DNA of 64,000 nucleotides from Zygnema cylindricum (lineage: Eukaryota > Streptophyta > Zygnematophyceae > Zygnematales > Zygnemataceae). Under the pieces are notes generated by a model that saw only the letters and a program-made list of their open reading frames with translations, did no database searches and had not been told where the DNA came from. The stretch covers positions 35,057 to 99,056 of the forward strand of contig JBBHKE010003548.1 in assembly GCA_037447655.1 (NCBI GenBank), written 5' to 3'. Shown piece after piece: positions 1 to 11,439 of this stretch (the first letter of the stretch is position 1; the number at the start of each line of letters is the position of its first letter). A program made the translations under genes and the position numbers.

Positions 1-599
1 GGTGTCGTACCAACATGACTGCCGGTTTGGAAGAAGGAGGGTGAGCTTTGGGCGATGAAATGGGTGAGTCCTTGTCTTCTGATTTCTCTTGTTCCCCCCC
101 CCTTGCTTCTCCCTCTTATGCGTCAGAGTTCCCTGTTAGAGGTGTAATTGGTGGATATGCTGTTGGTCTTTCAACCAAGTATCGGTCGAACCATTCCTGA
201 TCTGTTTCCGTTGTTCAAGCATCCTTTTTTGGCTGCGGTTTGTTGTTACCTTCGAAACCGAGAGGAAGTTTCTTTAGAGCCGGAGGAGGCGGGTGGGTCG
301 GTTTTAGACCCACCCTAATGTCACTATTCAGTAGGACAGCTCGCGGTGTGAACGATAAAGGACCGGTGGCTTTGCAGCTGTGGTCTTTTGGTTTTATCGG
401 TTGATTGTCCTTTCTTTGTGAAGACGTGATAGAGCGGAGTTGCCTGCGATTGTCCCCGACCCCGACGTTCTAAGCTCCAATCATAAATGTCCTAGCATGA
501 TGGGCCTTTGGAGGCTCCATATCCCAACCCATGAGGTCATCATCATCTCCATCTACCGTGGTATGCTATTCCAGCTGCGCCAGCTTTCGTAGCAGTTTT
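1..599. other. Unassigned sequence
   Basis: No open frame, RNA gene or repeat that I recognise. It lies directly downstream (in minus-strand sense) of a gag-like remnant, so it may be more of the same decayed retroelement, but nothing in it shows that. Confidence 0.3.
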
Positions 600-1880
600 T
601 GTTTTTGTTTATGCTAATTTTGAGCGTGCGTTGGAGGTGGAGGGGTACAGGCCTTCGATCCCAAGCGGAGAGTGGCCAATTTTGCTGCCATGACGGACAT
701 TTGATTGCTTTGCTGCTGGATGATGTTTTCCGGCGTCATGGTACTTCGTCCAGGTTCATCAAGAGATTGTCGTCCCCAGGGATACAAAAGTTGCAATGGT
801 ACAGGATTAACGGTTGTTTTCCCCTCGCCTATGAACAAAGCATATTGCATCATTTCTTTTGGGACACCATTCTTCCGGAAACATTGCCCCTCCTTATGGC
901 CCATGAACCCACAAACCTCATATTTTGACCCCTCAGTGGTATACTTCCTCGTTAATTCATTTGAGATCTAAGTTACATCAAATTTAGGAAGTCTGATTTG
1001 TCTTAATTGGGATTGAGACATTTTGAAGGTTTCGGAGTGGGGAGTAGGTTTGTAAGTTTCCTTTGTGACCGGCGTGCGGTCCCCTCCTCCTCCTCCCTGC
1101 CTGCGTTCCTGCTGCTTCCGGGTTCTTTCTGCTCGTTCTTTCTCAAACTCCTTTTGCTTGATAGCGAGTTCCGGGTTGAGCTTCCTAGGCGTCGTTTTCA
1201 CGCGTGACCCGTTTGGTTGCAGTTCAGGCAGTTGTACAGGTAAACTTTTTCATCCGCACCCATTGCAGGTTTGGATCTGGTCTCGGCATCTATTTCCCCT
1301 TAAGTTTCCGCAAAGCTTGAAGTTCTACTTGTTCCTCTTAGTTAAGAGAGGAATCCCCGGTGAAACCAACGAAATCGGCTCGCGCTTTGCCGGTAATAGC
1401 CTTTTCTCTGGCCTGACTGTTTACAAATTGATCATATAACTTCATCGCAGCTAATGAAATTTCTTGCGCCGTGGTATTTTGGTCATGGATTCCCTGACTG
1501 GCACTCCAATTGTCGAGAGCCGCCTGTCCTCTTGGTCTGAACGAATTCCAAACAGCGACATAATATTTCGTGGCCATGGCTTGTGTGTCAATGGTATTCA
1601 AGTTGGTTTTTTGACAAAGGCTCGAGAGGCGGTTGAACAGTGTTTTCGGTGTGTCGTTCTTCAAACATCGGAATTCCGTGAATTCCGTGATTGCAGTTTT
1701 GTTCCTTTCTCTCTAAAGGAGCCTCCACGCGTCCAGAAGAGCGGTGCAAGGAGTTTGGTTGGCCACCATCCGGGTGGCTGCCTCAGCCGCTTGTACAACC
1801 TTCAGATGGTTTACATAGGCTCTACCTTGTGCCTGCAGTTTCATGTTCATAGTGAAGGTAGGGGTAACTGTTGTTTTTGG
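600..1880 (-). pseudogene. Decayed retrotransposon Gag-like coding region
   Basis: Three minus-strand open stretches (about 1664-1338, 1201-968 and 904-614) lie in order but in different frames, interrupted by stops. The first is helical and polar (LFNRLSSLCQKTNL, QAALDNWSASQG), the second is a charged linker ending RQIRLPKFDV, and the third starts with a degenerate zinc knuckle: C-G-F-M-G-H-K-E-G-Q-C fits the last three ligands of a CCHC knuckle, with Tyr where the first Cys should be. A capsid-like region followed by a nucleocapsid-type knuckle is the order expected of a Gag polyprotein. A Ty3-type RNase H scrap on the same strand at 3.4 kb could belong to the same element. The superfamily is an inference; the knuckle and the frame breaks are seen directly. 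Confidence 0.4.
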
Positions 1881-1984
1881 AAAGCTTTCAGTCTCAGCAA
1901 ATTAGTAGGACGACAGAAAAGTAGTAATTTGTAGCATAAGTTTCATAAGGATATGCGTCATCACTTGAGTACAGTATAGGACAA

Positions 1985-2105
1985 CGCAACTGCTGTGCAG
2001 ACAGAGCAGCGTAGCTGCTATACCGATAGAGCAGCGCAGCACCGCAGCTGCTATGCAGACAGAGCAGCGCAGCAGCGAAGCTGCGACACAGGCAGGACAA
2101 ACGCA
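1985..2105. repeat. GCAGC/GCTGC-rich imperfect tandem repeat
   Basis: Imperfect units around GCTGCTATGCAGACAGAGCA repeat about four times. A related GCTGCGAAG-type array sits inside copia pol at 33.84-34.00 kb. Confidence 0.6.
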
Positions 2106-2227
2106 GCTGTGGTTACTTTGGATATGATATGTACAGACAACGCAACTGCTGTTATCTTGGATATGATTCGGTTCAGACATCAAGCTGCATTTGATATGAA
2201 TCAGGTCAACGAACCTCAAATTAGTGG

Positions 2228-2318
2228 GTAGCTCAGTGGTAGCTTAGTGGTAGCTTAGTGGTAGCTTAGTGGTAGCTCAGTGATAGCTTAGTGGTAGCTT
2301 TGTGGTAGCTTGACAGAT
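2228..2318 (+). repeat. 11-bp tandem repeat resembling a tRNA A box
   Basis: About eight consecutive 11-bp units of TAGCTTAGTGG with variants such as TAGCTCAGTGG. The unit matches the consensus of the pol III internal A box, but no B box or cloverleaf follows, so this is a repeat and not a tRNA gene. Confidence 0.7.
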
Positions 2319-3181
2319 TAATATTAGCCTGGTAGATTAAAGTACCTCTCAGGTACACTAGTATTGCTAGTACAACACAAATATAAGACTCAGGACTCAG
2401 AACACATCTTGTATCCAATCTTCCAAGTAGTAAAACTGCAAACAGTTTTTGGGAAACTTCTGAGTATTATATCTTGAGTGTTCTCAAGTGAATTGTGATG
2501 AAACTTTGGGAGTTGTCAGTGTTTATGCTACTCTATATTTTGACACATTTTTGTGCGGTTTGGATACTTGTGTAAGAATTGGTGAGCACTAGAAAACAGC
2601 TGTTTGGTACGATTCTTGATAGCTTCTAAGAGTGTATCATATCTACTTCTACTACTATTGCTGCTCCTCCACCTGCACCAGTGGTAACGGCTGCTGCGGC
2701 GGCAGCCAGGTTGGCGGCGGCGTAAAGGACTTCGGCATCAAGAGCCAGATTTGAGATTTTGATGTTAAGAGCCATTAGAGAGGGTTGACGCTCCTCCGGC
2801 TAGATAGTTTACCATCATAGGGAAAAGAGTGGTCTCAAAATCCCCAGGGATGGCCCCTCCCCTGTATTTGTTAATTTTGGACTACGTGAAGGATTTCCAC
2901 AGCAATTCAAAAACACAAAAAGCGATTCCCGAGCTGTCCCCTATAAAGATCCTTATGTCCCCCATTTCTTTTTCCTCCTCCGCAAGGTGGGTGAACTATG
3001 GAGAGGCTGGTCTGTTGGGGCTAACAAACTGCAATGGTGAAATGGCTCTGGGTTCTGTCTCTTCTATGCCCAAACCTCCTTCTCTTTTGGGTGTATCTAA
3101 TGGGATCCCCCCCCCAACTGAAGATGGTCTTGCTGAAAAATAAGATGTGGAATTTCTAGCTCCTCTATATCTAGCAGAGTA
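2319..3181. other. Unassigned, possible retroelement leader
   Basis: No supported gene. From about 2640 a plus-strand stretch would read as an Ala/Pro-rich peptide (APPPAPVVTAAAAAARLAAA) before a stop; it could be a gag start, but no downstream domain confirms this. An open stretch at 2829-3143 has no recognisable domain. Confidence 0.25.
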
Positions 3182-3441
3182 TTATTCTTCTCTTAGGACC
3201 GTCGCCAGAGAAGGGATTTGGAGGCGAGGTCGGCTCAAAGATCTTTGTGGAATGGGCCGTGGCGGGGAGGGAGATGACTGGGGGCTTTGAGGAAAAGGTG
3301 TTTGTCTCCTAGGGAGCCTTCTAGAGGTTTCGGGAGGAGGAGTTTCGTAGCTGGAAGATGGGGATCGTCTGTGAGGAGGTAAGTAGGCGCTGACGTCGTA
3401 TTTGCTCGAATCAGTGTAAAGGAGGAAAGGTTTCTGGTGAT
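3182..3441 (-). pseudogene. Ty3/gypsy-type RNase H fragment
   Basis: Next to the assembly gap the minus strand reads KPFLLYTDSSKYDVSAYL. The LYTDASxxAxGAxL pattern is the start of the RNase H domain that follows reverse transcriptase in Ty3/gypsy pol, with the catalytic Asp in YTDSS. After about 20 residues it changes to a Pro/Ser/Arg-rich peptide with no relation to RNase H, so the domain is truncated or rearranged. The upstream pol sequence would lie in the gap. Confidence 0.5.
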
Positions 3442-4419
3442 NNNNNNNNNNNNNNNNNNNNNNNNNNNNNNNNNNNNNNNNNNNNNNNNNNNNNNNNNNN
3501 NNNNNNNNNNNNNNNNNNNNNNNNNNNNNNNNNNNNNNNNNNNNNNNNNNNNNNNNNNNNNNNNNNNNNNNNNNNNNNNNNNNNNNNNNNNNNNNNNNNN
3601 NNNNNNNNNNNNNNNNNNNNNNNNNNNNNNNNNNNNNNNNNNNNNNNNNNNNNNNNNNNNNNNNNNNNNNNNNNNNNNNNNNNNNNNNNNNNNNNNNNNN
3701 NNNNNNNNNNNNNNNNNNNNNNNNNNNNNNNNNNNNNNNNNNNNNNNNNNNNNNNNNNNNNNNNNNNNNNNNNNNNNNNNNNNNNNNNNNNNNNNNNNNN
3801 NNNNNNNNNNNNNNNNNNNNNNNNNNNNNNNNNNNNNNNNNNNNNNNNNNNNNNNNNNNNNNNNNNNNNNNNNNNNNNNNNNNNNNNNNNNNNNNNNNNN
3901 NNNNNNNNNNNNNNNNNNNNNNNNNNNNNNNNNNNNNNNNNNNNNNNNNNNNNNNNNNNNNNNNNNNNNNNNNNNNNNNNNNNNNNNNNNNNNNNNNNNN
4001 NNNNNNNNNNNNNNNNNNNNNNNNNNNNNNNNNNNNNNNNNNNNNNNNNNNNNNNNNNNNNNNNNNNNNNNNNNNNNNNNNNNNNNNNNNNNNNNNNNNN
4101 NNNNNNNNNNNNNNNNNNNNNNNNNNNNNNNNNNNNNNNNNNNNNNNNNNNNNNNNNNNNNNNNNNNNNNNNNNNNNNNNNNNNNNNNNNNNNNNNNNNN
4201 NNNNNNNNNNNNNNNNNNNNNNNNNNNNNNNNNNNNNNNNNNNNNNNNNNNNNNNNNNNNNNNNNNNNNNNNNNNNNNNNNNNNNNNNNNNNNNNNNNNN
4301 NNNNNNNNNNNNNNNNNNNNNNNNNNNNNNNNNNNNNNNNNNNNNNNNNNNNNNNNNNNNNNNNNNNNNNNNNNNNNNNNNNNNNNNNNNNNNNNNNNNN
4401 NNNNNNNNNNNNNNNNNNN
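3442..4419. other. Assembly gap (978 N)
   Basis: An unbroken run of N. Open frames that cross it are artefacts. It separates an RNase H scrap from an LTR fragment, as expected where repeats defeat assembly. Confidence 0.99.
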
Positions 4420-4562
4420 CGAAGGGCTTAACGAGGTTCCCGTGTGAAGACAGAGGCTGCCTAGAGGAAGAGGAGGTTTGAGAGCAGTTCATCCTCAAGA
4501 GGCAGTAGAAGTCTACTGAGCAGGAGCCAAATAGCACACTGAAAACATTGGTGTTCACGGAA

Positions 4563-4690
4563 AACTAGCTCCCTATCCAGCCTTCAGTGACTACGACAAG
4601 TATGGGGGCTTGGAAAGGGGAGTTAGAGGCAGACCGCCTCAGCTCTTTTTCTATCCTAATACAGACCTATAAAATACTCAAATATCAACA
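4563..4690 (-). mobile_element. Copia LTR fragment, start of LTR only
   Basis: On the plus strand this ends ...AATATCAACA at 4690, matching the ends of the minus-orientation LTRs at 13169, 37752 and 43562 (TGTTGATATT on the minus strand). It also shares the conserved block CAGTGACTACGACAAGT. Only about 130 bp remain. It points against the copia body that follows, so it is not that element's 5' LTR. Confidence 0.75.
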
Positions 4691-4699
4691 CAAAGGGTC

Positions 4700-7600
4700 T
4701 TTCTCATTTTTGCAAAAAGCCAACACACTTCATCGCAGATTGTGTCAAGCTGTCAGAGCTGAGGCTCCAAGAGAACCGTGGAGGGAATTCTTCCGGAGGG
4801 AAGAAAAAGGCACTTGTGGTTACAAAAGTCACACGATAAACCGAGGACGAGTCATCTGAAGATGACGGAGAACTCCTACTTGACGAGAGTTTGGAGGAGA
4901 AGGAGATCCGTCGGAGACAGAAGTGTGCCCTTGGAGCAATTCGGGAAGCTCCACATGAAGGATGGATCATCGACTCAGGTGCATCCATGCATATGTGTCA
5001 TGATAAGGAACTCTTCACTAATCTAAGAAAGATCCCTACTTTAGAGATAGAGTATGGGGATGGGAGAGTGGTTACTATAGGTCGAGTGGGATCAGTAGAT
5101 ATGAAAGTCATAGTGGAGGGTAAGACTTCAATACTTACATTCTCAGATGTACTCTACATTCCTCAGCTGAGTAAAATTTTTTGTCTATACGTCTGTGTTA
5201 GGTTACAAAGGATTTGATACCTTCACTAGAAAGGGAGTCTTTACAGCTAAGTATGAGATGAAGTTTACTTCACGGCAGATAAAGGTAGCCAAGAAATGTT
5301 TAGGCTTAACCAAAGTAATGAAAAGAAGAATTCATACTATGTTGGTGTTCCTAAGTTGATGATTTGGCATAAGCGGTTGGGGCATGTGCATTTTGATAGG
5401 TTGAGAGAAATGAAAAAGCTATAGGTAGTAAAAGGCATTCATATTGGGGATAATGAAATGTTGGATGATTCTAGTGGCTGTGCTCAAGTGAAGGTTCGCA
5501 AACTTCCCTTTCCCAAAGCCGCCACATATAGAGGTGAGAAGGTATTAGATTTGGTCCACACAGATATTTGGGAACCTGCAAAAGTACCTTCGTTTGGAGG
5601 AAAGAGGTTTATGATGACAATAACTGATGACTGGTCTAGATACTCTAGAGTCTAGTTTCTAATAACAAAGTATGAAGCATAATCTTACTTCAAAGAATAT
5701 AAAGCCTGGAGGGAGAAGTTACATGAAACCCCCATTAAGAGGGTAAAGAGTGATAATGGGGGGGAATATACCTCAAACCAGTTTGAGGAATATCTGAGAG
5801 ATGAGGGAGTGCAGCACCAGAAAACAGTACCATATAACATGGAACAAAATGGGGTAGCTGAGAGGTTGAATCGAATATTAGGAGATAGTGCATGCAGTAT
5901 GTTGGCCGACAAGAAAATAGGAAAGAGATTTTGGGCAGAAGCAATGAACTATGCCAACTACATTAAGAATAGAGACCTTACCTCAGCTATAAACGGAGTG
6001 GCACATTATGAGAGATGGGTTGGATGGAAACTAGATATCTCACACCTTAAAGTATTCGGTAGCCAAGTTTACAGTCTTGACAAGGATAGGAAAATTTGGA
6101 AACTATATGCTAAGGGAAAACATGGAAACTTTGTGGGATATGATGAGGATGTTAAAGGATATAGAGTCTATGACTTAACAAAGAAAGATATCATTCTGGT
6201 TAAACACCTAGTTGTCATGGATGAAGGGAAGTCATTTGACCCCTTCAAATATATAAAAAAGATAGGAATCAGATTTGAGTCCGAAAGTAAGGAGAACTCG
6301 GTTGTTCCCGAAAGGGACATGAGTGAAACCGTGATTGCAAATTCACGAGAGATCCGAGATAGAGGAGACTCATAGGAAACCTCACATACCCCTATGGATT
6401 TCAAGGAGATAGAAGACGTGGGACCAGAACCGCCTTCTATGGACAGGGGAGCCGATGAGACTGTGAGGAGAAATCCAAGACTTCTATCCATTCTAGCTTC
6501 AGAGTTTGAGGGAGGGAGAAAGAGCAGCAAAAGGATACAGGAAAAATAGGCCGCTCATTAGGTAACTAAGCTATCTCACCCACATGTGCCTCAATCTTAC
6601 TCAAAGGCAGTGAATAGTCTAGAGAAAGAAAGATGGATTAGAGCCATAAAAGATGAGATGGCTCCATCATGGAAACAAATACTTGGGAACTAGCGGATTC
6701 TCCTCCAGACAAGAAACCTATTGGGTGTAAATGGGTATTTAAACTAAAAGTGAACCCAGATAATACCATTGAGAGATATAAGGCTCGATTAGTAGCGAAA
6801 GGGTTCACCCAAAAGTAGGGAATTGACTAGGGGGAGACCTTTGCTCCAGTTGTTCAGTTCCCATCAGTAAGTATTCTTCTCTGTCTAGTAGCAGCGGAAA
6901 ACATGGAAATACACCAGATGCACATTAAGAATGCTTTTCTTAATGGTGAGTTAGAGGAGGAAATTTTCATGAGGCAACCCGAGGGGTTCGTGGAAGAAAG
7001 AGAAGAAAGCAAAGTCTGCAGGCTCATAAAGTTCTTATATGGACTGAAGCAGGTTCCCCGACATAGGAATAAAAAACTAGATGAGTTTCTCACCGGACTA
7101 GGATATATCCAGATCAGCTTTGACCATTCTATCAATATGTTTGAAGATGAGAATGGTGTCATTTTTTATTGCAATTTATGTGGATGATCTGCTTGTGCTC
7201 AGTAAGTCCTTGGAAAACATCAATAGGCGAAAAAATATGATCTTAGAGGCAGATTTGATATGAAGGATTTAGGTGAGGTAAATTACATTTTGGGGATCCA
7301 AAAGGAGAGGGATAGGGGGAAAAGAGTTATCGGACTTACTCAGAAAGAACCAATAGGTAATATGCTAAAAAAAATCCAGATGGAAAATGCTAATAGTTGT
7401 ACCACTCCCATGGACTTGAAAAAAGTAAGTGATAGAAGTGTAGAAGGAGGAGTGATGATCCTAGATGATCAGATGAGTCCAGAGGAGAGAGAGTTTATAA
7501 GTCTATCCCTTATAGACAGGTCGTAGGAAGCTTAATCTATTTTATGAATTGTACCAGGCCGGACATAGCGGCAGCAGTTGGTGTACTCAGTAAGAGTCTT

Positions 7601-8186
7601 AATGATCCTAGGAAGAGGGATTAGGAGGCAGCCAAGAGAGTCATGAGATATCCGGTGGGAACTAGAGAGTTATGGTTGCATTTGGGAGGGGAGCACACTG
7701 ACATCACTACTTGGAGTGATGCCAGTTATAGGGACGCACCTATGAGGAGATGCACTTCTGGGTATGTGTTGTATGTGGAGGAAGGTATTTGCTGTAAGAG
7801 CAGTAAGCAACAAAAGGTGGTTGCTCAGTCCACTATAGAGGCTTAGTACATGGCCTCGTGTTTTGCTGTGAAAGAGTTAATGTGGGTCAAGTCCTTATTG
7901 CAAGAACTGGGGTATATGAAGAAAGGGGTGCATGAAGTGTTTTGTGATAACCAAGTTGCCATCGCAATTGCAGCTAATCGAAAGCATTATTTCAAAGCTA
8001 AGCATAATGACATAAGGTTGAGTTTTGTAAGATAAAAAGTTGAGAATAAGATTGTGAATCTTGTATATAAATCGGATGATGACTTGGTGGCTAATATGAT
8101 GACAAAAGTGGTACCTTCTCCCAAGTTAAAATATTGTAGAGAAAAGTGTGGACTGAAGTTAAAACTGCACTAGAAAATAAGGGGAG
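4700..8186 (+). pseudogene. Ty1/copia pol polyprotein remnant (copia-1)
   Basis: The domains run in copia order. The aspartic protease has DSGAS at about 4972, followed by DVLYIPQLSK. The GAG-pre-integrase has WHKRLGHVHFDRL at about 5365. The integrase core has HTDIWEP near 5560 and SDNGGEYTS near 5750, then FWAEAMNYANY and RVFGSQVYSL-type C-terminal motifs. Reverse transcriptase follows from about 6670 (IGCKWVFK, AFLNGELEEEIFM, YGLKQVPR, YVDD at about 7175), then RNase H with the PYRQVVGSLIYF and WSDASY regions to 8035. The copy is dead: in-frame TAG or TAA codons replace Glu, Tyr and Trp codons. An extra T in a T run at about 7160 shifts the frame just before YVDD, and there are more stops near 7625 and 7846. 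The purine tract AATAAGGGGAG directly precedes the 3' LTR. No matching 5' LTR is visible. Confidence 0.9.
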
Positions 8187-9197
8187 TGTTGAAATTATTA
8201 CTTCAATATGGTATTTTCTAGGTCTAAATAATTTGCTACAAATAGGAAAAGAAAAAGGCGGACAGCCTACCTCCACCTCCTCTCTCTACCCACCATACTT
8301 GTCTTAGTCACTGAGGGATAGAGAGGGTGGCTGAGTCATGGCTGTCCTAGCGTAAGCAGGCAGGACAAAAGACTGACTTATGTTTCTCTCGACAAAAGGT
8401 TGAGTCCGGCAAGACTCGAACCTCTGACCGACAGAGCGCGGCGTAGACGTTAGCTCTAACCAGTCTGTCGTAGAAGTCCGTTAGGGTACATTTGGTTTGA
8501 TAAATATTTAAACACTATTGAGACCATGAATTCAATTAACGGAATGTCAAACTAAAGAACATAGAACCAGGTGTTATATATTGTGTGAAACATTATCTCG
8601 CACGAAAAAAATGAATCAGACATTTGTTTCGACGGTCGACATTCAATGTCAAATTTAATACGACGGCGTATATCTCTGTCGAGATCGCGGAATGGTCACT
8701 TTGGCGTTTATAGACATGGCATGACGTGGCGCCACGTGGAGGGATGACATTTGGTCGCGGGAATTCCGGGGAACATAAGAACGAATTAAAAGTGGGCACG
8801 CGTCCACTCAATGGCCTTGCCGTACACAGGCCGTACACAAAGTACATCGGTCGTAGTACCTTTTTGTACCCTATAGTCGTTTGATTGGTTCGTACGTCAA
8901 GAGATAGGGGTTGTGAGAGGGGTTTAGGACTTAGAGAATTTGGTAGGTAGTGACCTCTCTCCGTTTGAGAGTTTGTACAAACTTGGCATCTTTGCCACCT
9001 TATAATTTATCACCTTGTTGGCCGTTTTCAGGGATTTTTTTTGCTACGGACGCAAGGGAGTCCAAGCTGCACAGGGGTGCAGTCAAACTTTCATTTTGCC
9101 TTCTTGGACAGCAGTGGTTGTGGCTTGAAATGGGTTAGTTAAATACTATCTAGAGGCTACATGTATTCTGTGGTCCAACAGACGACACAAAATTGCA
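8187..9197 (+). mobile_element. 3' LTR of copia-1
   Basis: Starts TGTTGAAATTATTAC directly after a polypurine tract and ends AATTGCA; the next bases are unrelated. Ends and length (1011 bp) match the plus-orientation LTR at 41079-42116. Internal landmarks shared by the family are TATTTTCTAGGTCTAAATA near the start and a CTACGGAC...GGGAGTCCAAGCTGCA block near the end. On its antisense strand around 8410-8480 it carries GGTTAGAGC and GGTTCGAGTCT, resembling tRNA D- and T-arm sequences. Confidence 0.85.
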
Positions 9198-9320
9198 TTT
9201 TTTACTTTCCTTCTTTACGCTATTTTGTACGGTACTTTAATTAAAGTAAAGGAAAAATTAAAATCATGTATCCTATTTAAAATAATAAAATGAAAATTTA
9301 AAGAACCCAAATTAATGATA
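9198..9320. mobile_element. Truncated MITE end
   Basis: This segment (GTACTTTAATTAAAGTAAAG, AAGAACCCAAATTA) matches 11290-11400, the right part of the 536-bp MITE at 10891-11426. The LTR insertion or a deletion removed the rest. Confidence 0.55.
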
Positions 9321-10080
9321 CATTACGCTATCCGTAATGCGGTCTGCACAGCGACGCACGGCAATGTTACATTACGCCATCCGTACGGCGATCTGCACAG
9401 CAACGCACGACAATGTTACATTAGCCCATCCGTACAGCGATCTGCACTACGACGCACGACAACGTTAAATTACGCCATCCGTACGGCGGTTTGCACAACG
9501 ATGCACGAAATGTTACATTACGCCATCTGTACGGCGGTCTGCACAACGACGCGTGGCAACGTTAAATTACGCCATCCGTACGGCGGTCTGCACAGCGACG
9601 CACGACAATGTTACATTACGCCATTTGTACGGCGATCTGCACAACGACGCACAGCAACGTTAAATTACGCCATCCGTACGGCGGTCTGCATAGCGACGCA
9701 CGACAATGTTACAATACGCCATCCGTACGGCGATCTGCACACCGACGGTTAGCAATGTTAGATTACGCCAGCCGTGCTATGGTCTGCACACCGACGGTTG
9801 GCAATGTTAGATTACGCCAACCGTATTGCGGTCTGCATACCGAAGGGTGGCAATGTTAGGATTCGCCAACCGTACGGCGCTCTGCACACCGACGGTTAGC
9901 AATGTTAGAGTATGTTAACCGTACGGTGGTCTGCACACCGACAACTGGCAATGTAAGATTACGACATTCGCACGGCGGTACGGGCGGCACCGCTACATTG
10001 TGCCAACGATACGGCGGTCTGTACTGCGGACGGTCGCACGGCAGCGTTACATTGTGCCACCAGTACAACTGTCCGTACCG
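9321..10080. repeat. 49-bp minisatellite, left foldback arm
   Basis: About 13 head-to-tail units of 49 bp contain ACATTACGCCATCCGTACGG followed by CGGTCTGCACAGCGACGCAC. Each has a CCGTACGG palindrome. Units diverge towards the right, where ACCGACGGTT replaces the GACGCAC part. The period is not a multiple of three, so the open frames here carry no coding signal. Related units in opposite orientation lie at 14.6-16.0 kb. Confidence 0.85.
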
Positions 10081-10736
10081 CGGACAGACAAAAAAAAACG
10101 AAGACAGACACACCGCCTACCGCCTATATAAGGTTTCGCAGAGGGGCGAACAACATTCCTTTATTTATATACTGACTAGTAAATCAATGCCCGTTACATG
10201 GGCATGTACCTGTCCTGTTTATCATGTCCGTACTGCGGACGCACGTCAACGCGGTTATGTCCCATTCGTACGAATTTCAACTTTTTCAACAATTACTTAG
10301 TCTTCGTCTTTTTCATATTTTTTGTAAAATTCGTGTAAATTTCGTTGTGCGGCCATGTACGAAAACTTACGAAAAGCGTAATCTAAGAAAATCCTAAAAA
10401 AATCTTTCAAAGTACGAAAATTTAATAGAAATGTACAAAATTGTATTAAAGTGTACCGTAAAAAACATCATATTACTGGAATATCTATGGCAGCGGTACG
10501 GAAATGTAAATGAACATACGGCAATCTACCTTGGAAAACCTAAAACTCTTCCTTAAATGACGATAAAAAGTACGAACATGTACGGGATTTGTAAATAAGT
10601 GTACCAAATATGTACGGGTAAAAAGTATGGTACAAATTTAATGGAATTTTCAACGTCGTTTGATGCGTACTGTATGTAGTATTCGTTAGTTTATACCGTG
10701 CGTAATATGTGAACAAGACATCTATACAGCAACATT
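10081..10736. other. Foldback element body, AT-rich, no gene
   Basis: Contains a junction block CCGCCTATATAAGGTTTCGC followed by CCTTTATTTATATACTGA. Related blocks recur at 13170-13235 and, inverted, at 14540-14600. The block around 10190-10250 (GCCCGTTACATGGGCATGTA) recurs inverted at 15940-15985. From about 10300 the sequence is AT-rich with no supported coding frame. Confidence 0.5.
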
Positions 10737-10888
10737 ATGTTATATCAGCAGTACGGCGGTCTATACCGCTTACGCACGGCAACTTCACGATGTGCCAACG
10801 GTACGGCAATCTGTACCGCTGACGCACGGCAACTTTACGTTTGCCAGCGGTACGGCGGTCTGTACTGCGGACAATCGCACGGCAACGT
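10737..10888. repeat. Short array of minisatellite units
   Basis: Three to four degenerate units with GGTACGGCGGTCTGTACCGC, related to the 9.3-10.1 kb array and interrupted by the MITE that follows. Confidence 0.7.
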
Positions 10889-10890
10889 TA

Positions 10891-11426
10891 CACCGCGAAT
10901 CGTTATTAGTGTCAAATCTTATATAATGATGAGGGAATTTACCGTAATTAATGTTAATTAAGAGTTTGATTTTTTTTTCTTAAGGTGTATTGTAATTTCG
11001 GCTTAATGCTAATTTGGGAACAGCAAAAATGAAAGATTTTTCCTACGATTATATACATTAACATATGTATTCATACAAAATATTAGAAATCGTACGCCGT
11101 CGTGAAATATAAATATCCGTACATGTCAGACTAATTTACGTGTCAAACTACTTATGTTTTTTGAGCGCACGTACCTATGTGTGCGCATTTGATTTATTTC
11201 ATTTTTTGTAAAATTTTCACTTGAAAAGGTATATTTAGGTATGGTCTAACATCGACTGTACATCACACTATTTTGATCTTATTGTACTTTCGTTTTTTAC
11301 GCAATCTTGTACTGTACTTTAATTAACGTCAAAGAAAAATTTAAATCATGTATCCTATTTGAGGAAAAAAATCAAAATTTTAAGAACCCAAATTAGAGTT
11401 GTTGACACTAATAACGATTCGCGGTG
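10891..11426. mobile_element. MITE with perfect 25-bp TIRs, TA target site
   Basis: Begins CACCGCGAATCGTTATTAGT and ends with its exact inverse; the terminal match extends to 25 bp. TA flanks both ends (10889-10890 and 11427-11428), the target preference of Tc1/mariner-derived MITEs. No transposase frame. An inverted copy of 537 bp lies at 15226-15762. Confidence 0.85.
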
Positions 11427-11439
11427 TACATTGTGTCAG

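Noticed and set aside
3182-4558. A 458-residue minus-strand ORF.
   Set aside because: It is open only because it crosses 978 N.
5416-7848. Many in-frame TAG/TAA codons in copia-1, suggesting that TAG/TAA encode Gln as in some ulvophyte algae.
   Set aside because: The stops replace Glu, Tyr and Trp codons when compared with copia-2, so they do not act as one sense codon. RPL3 and the SelU-like gene both end at TAG at the expected C-terminus, and Gln is CAA/CAG in the host genes.
8405-8480. A tRNA gene on the minus strand (GGTTAGAGC ... GGTTCGAGTCT).
   Set aside because: No matching acceptor or anticodon stems could be drawn, and the segment is an ordinary part of the copia LTR.
9321-10080. 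A CRISPR array or a repeat-protein gene.
   Set aside because: Units are contiguous without unique spacers, the period of 49 bp is not divisible by three so no frame is kept, and the context is eukaryotic.
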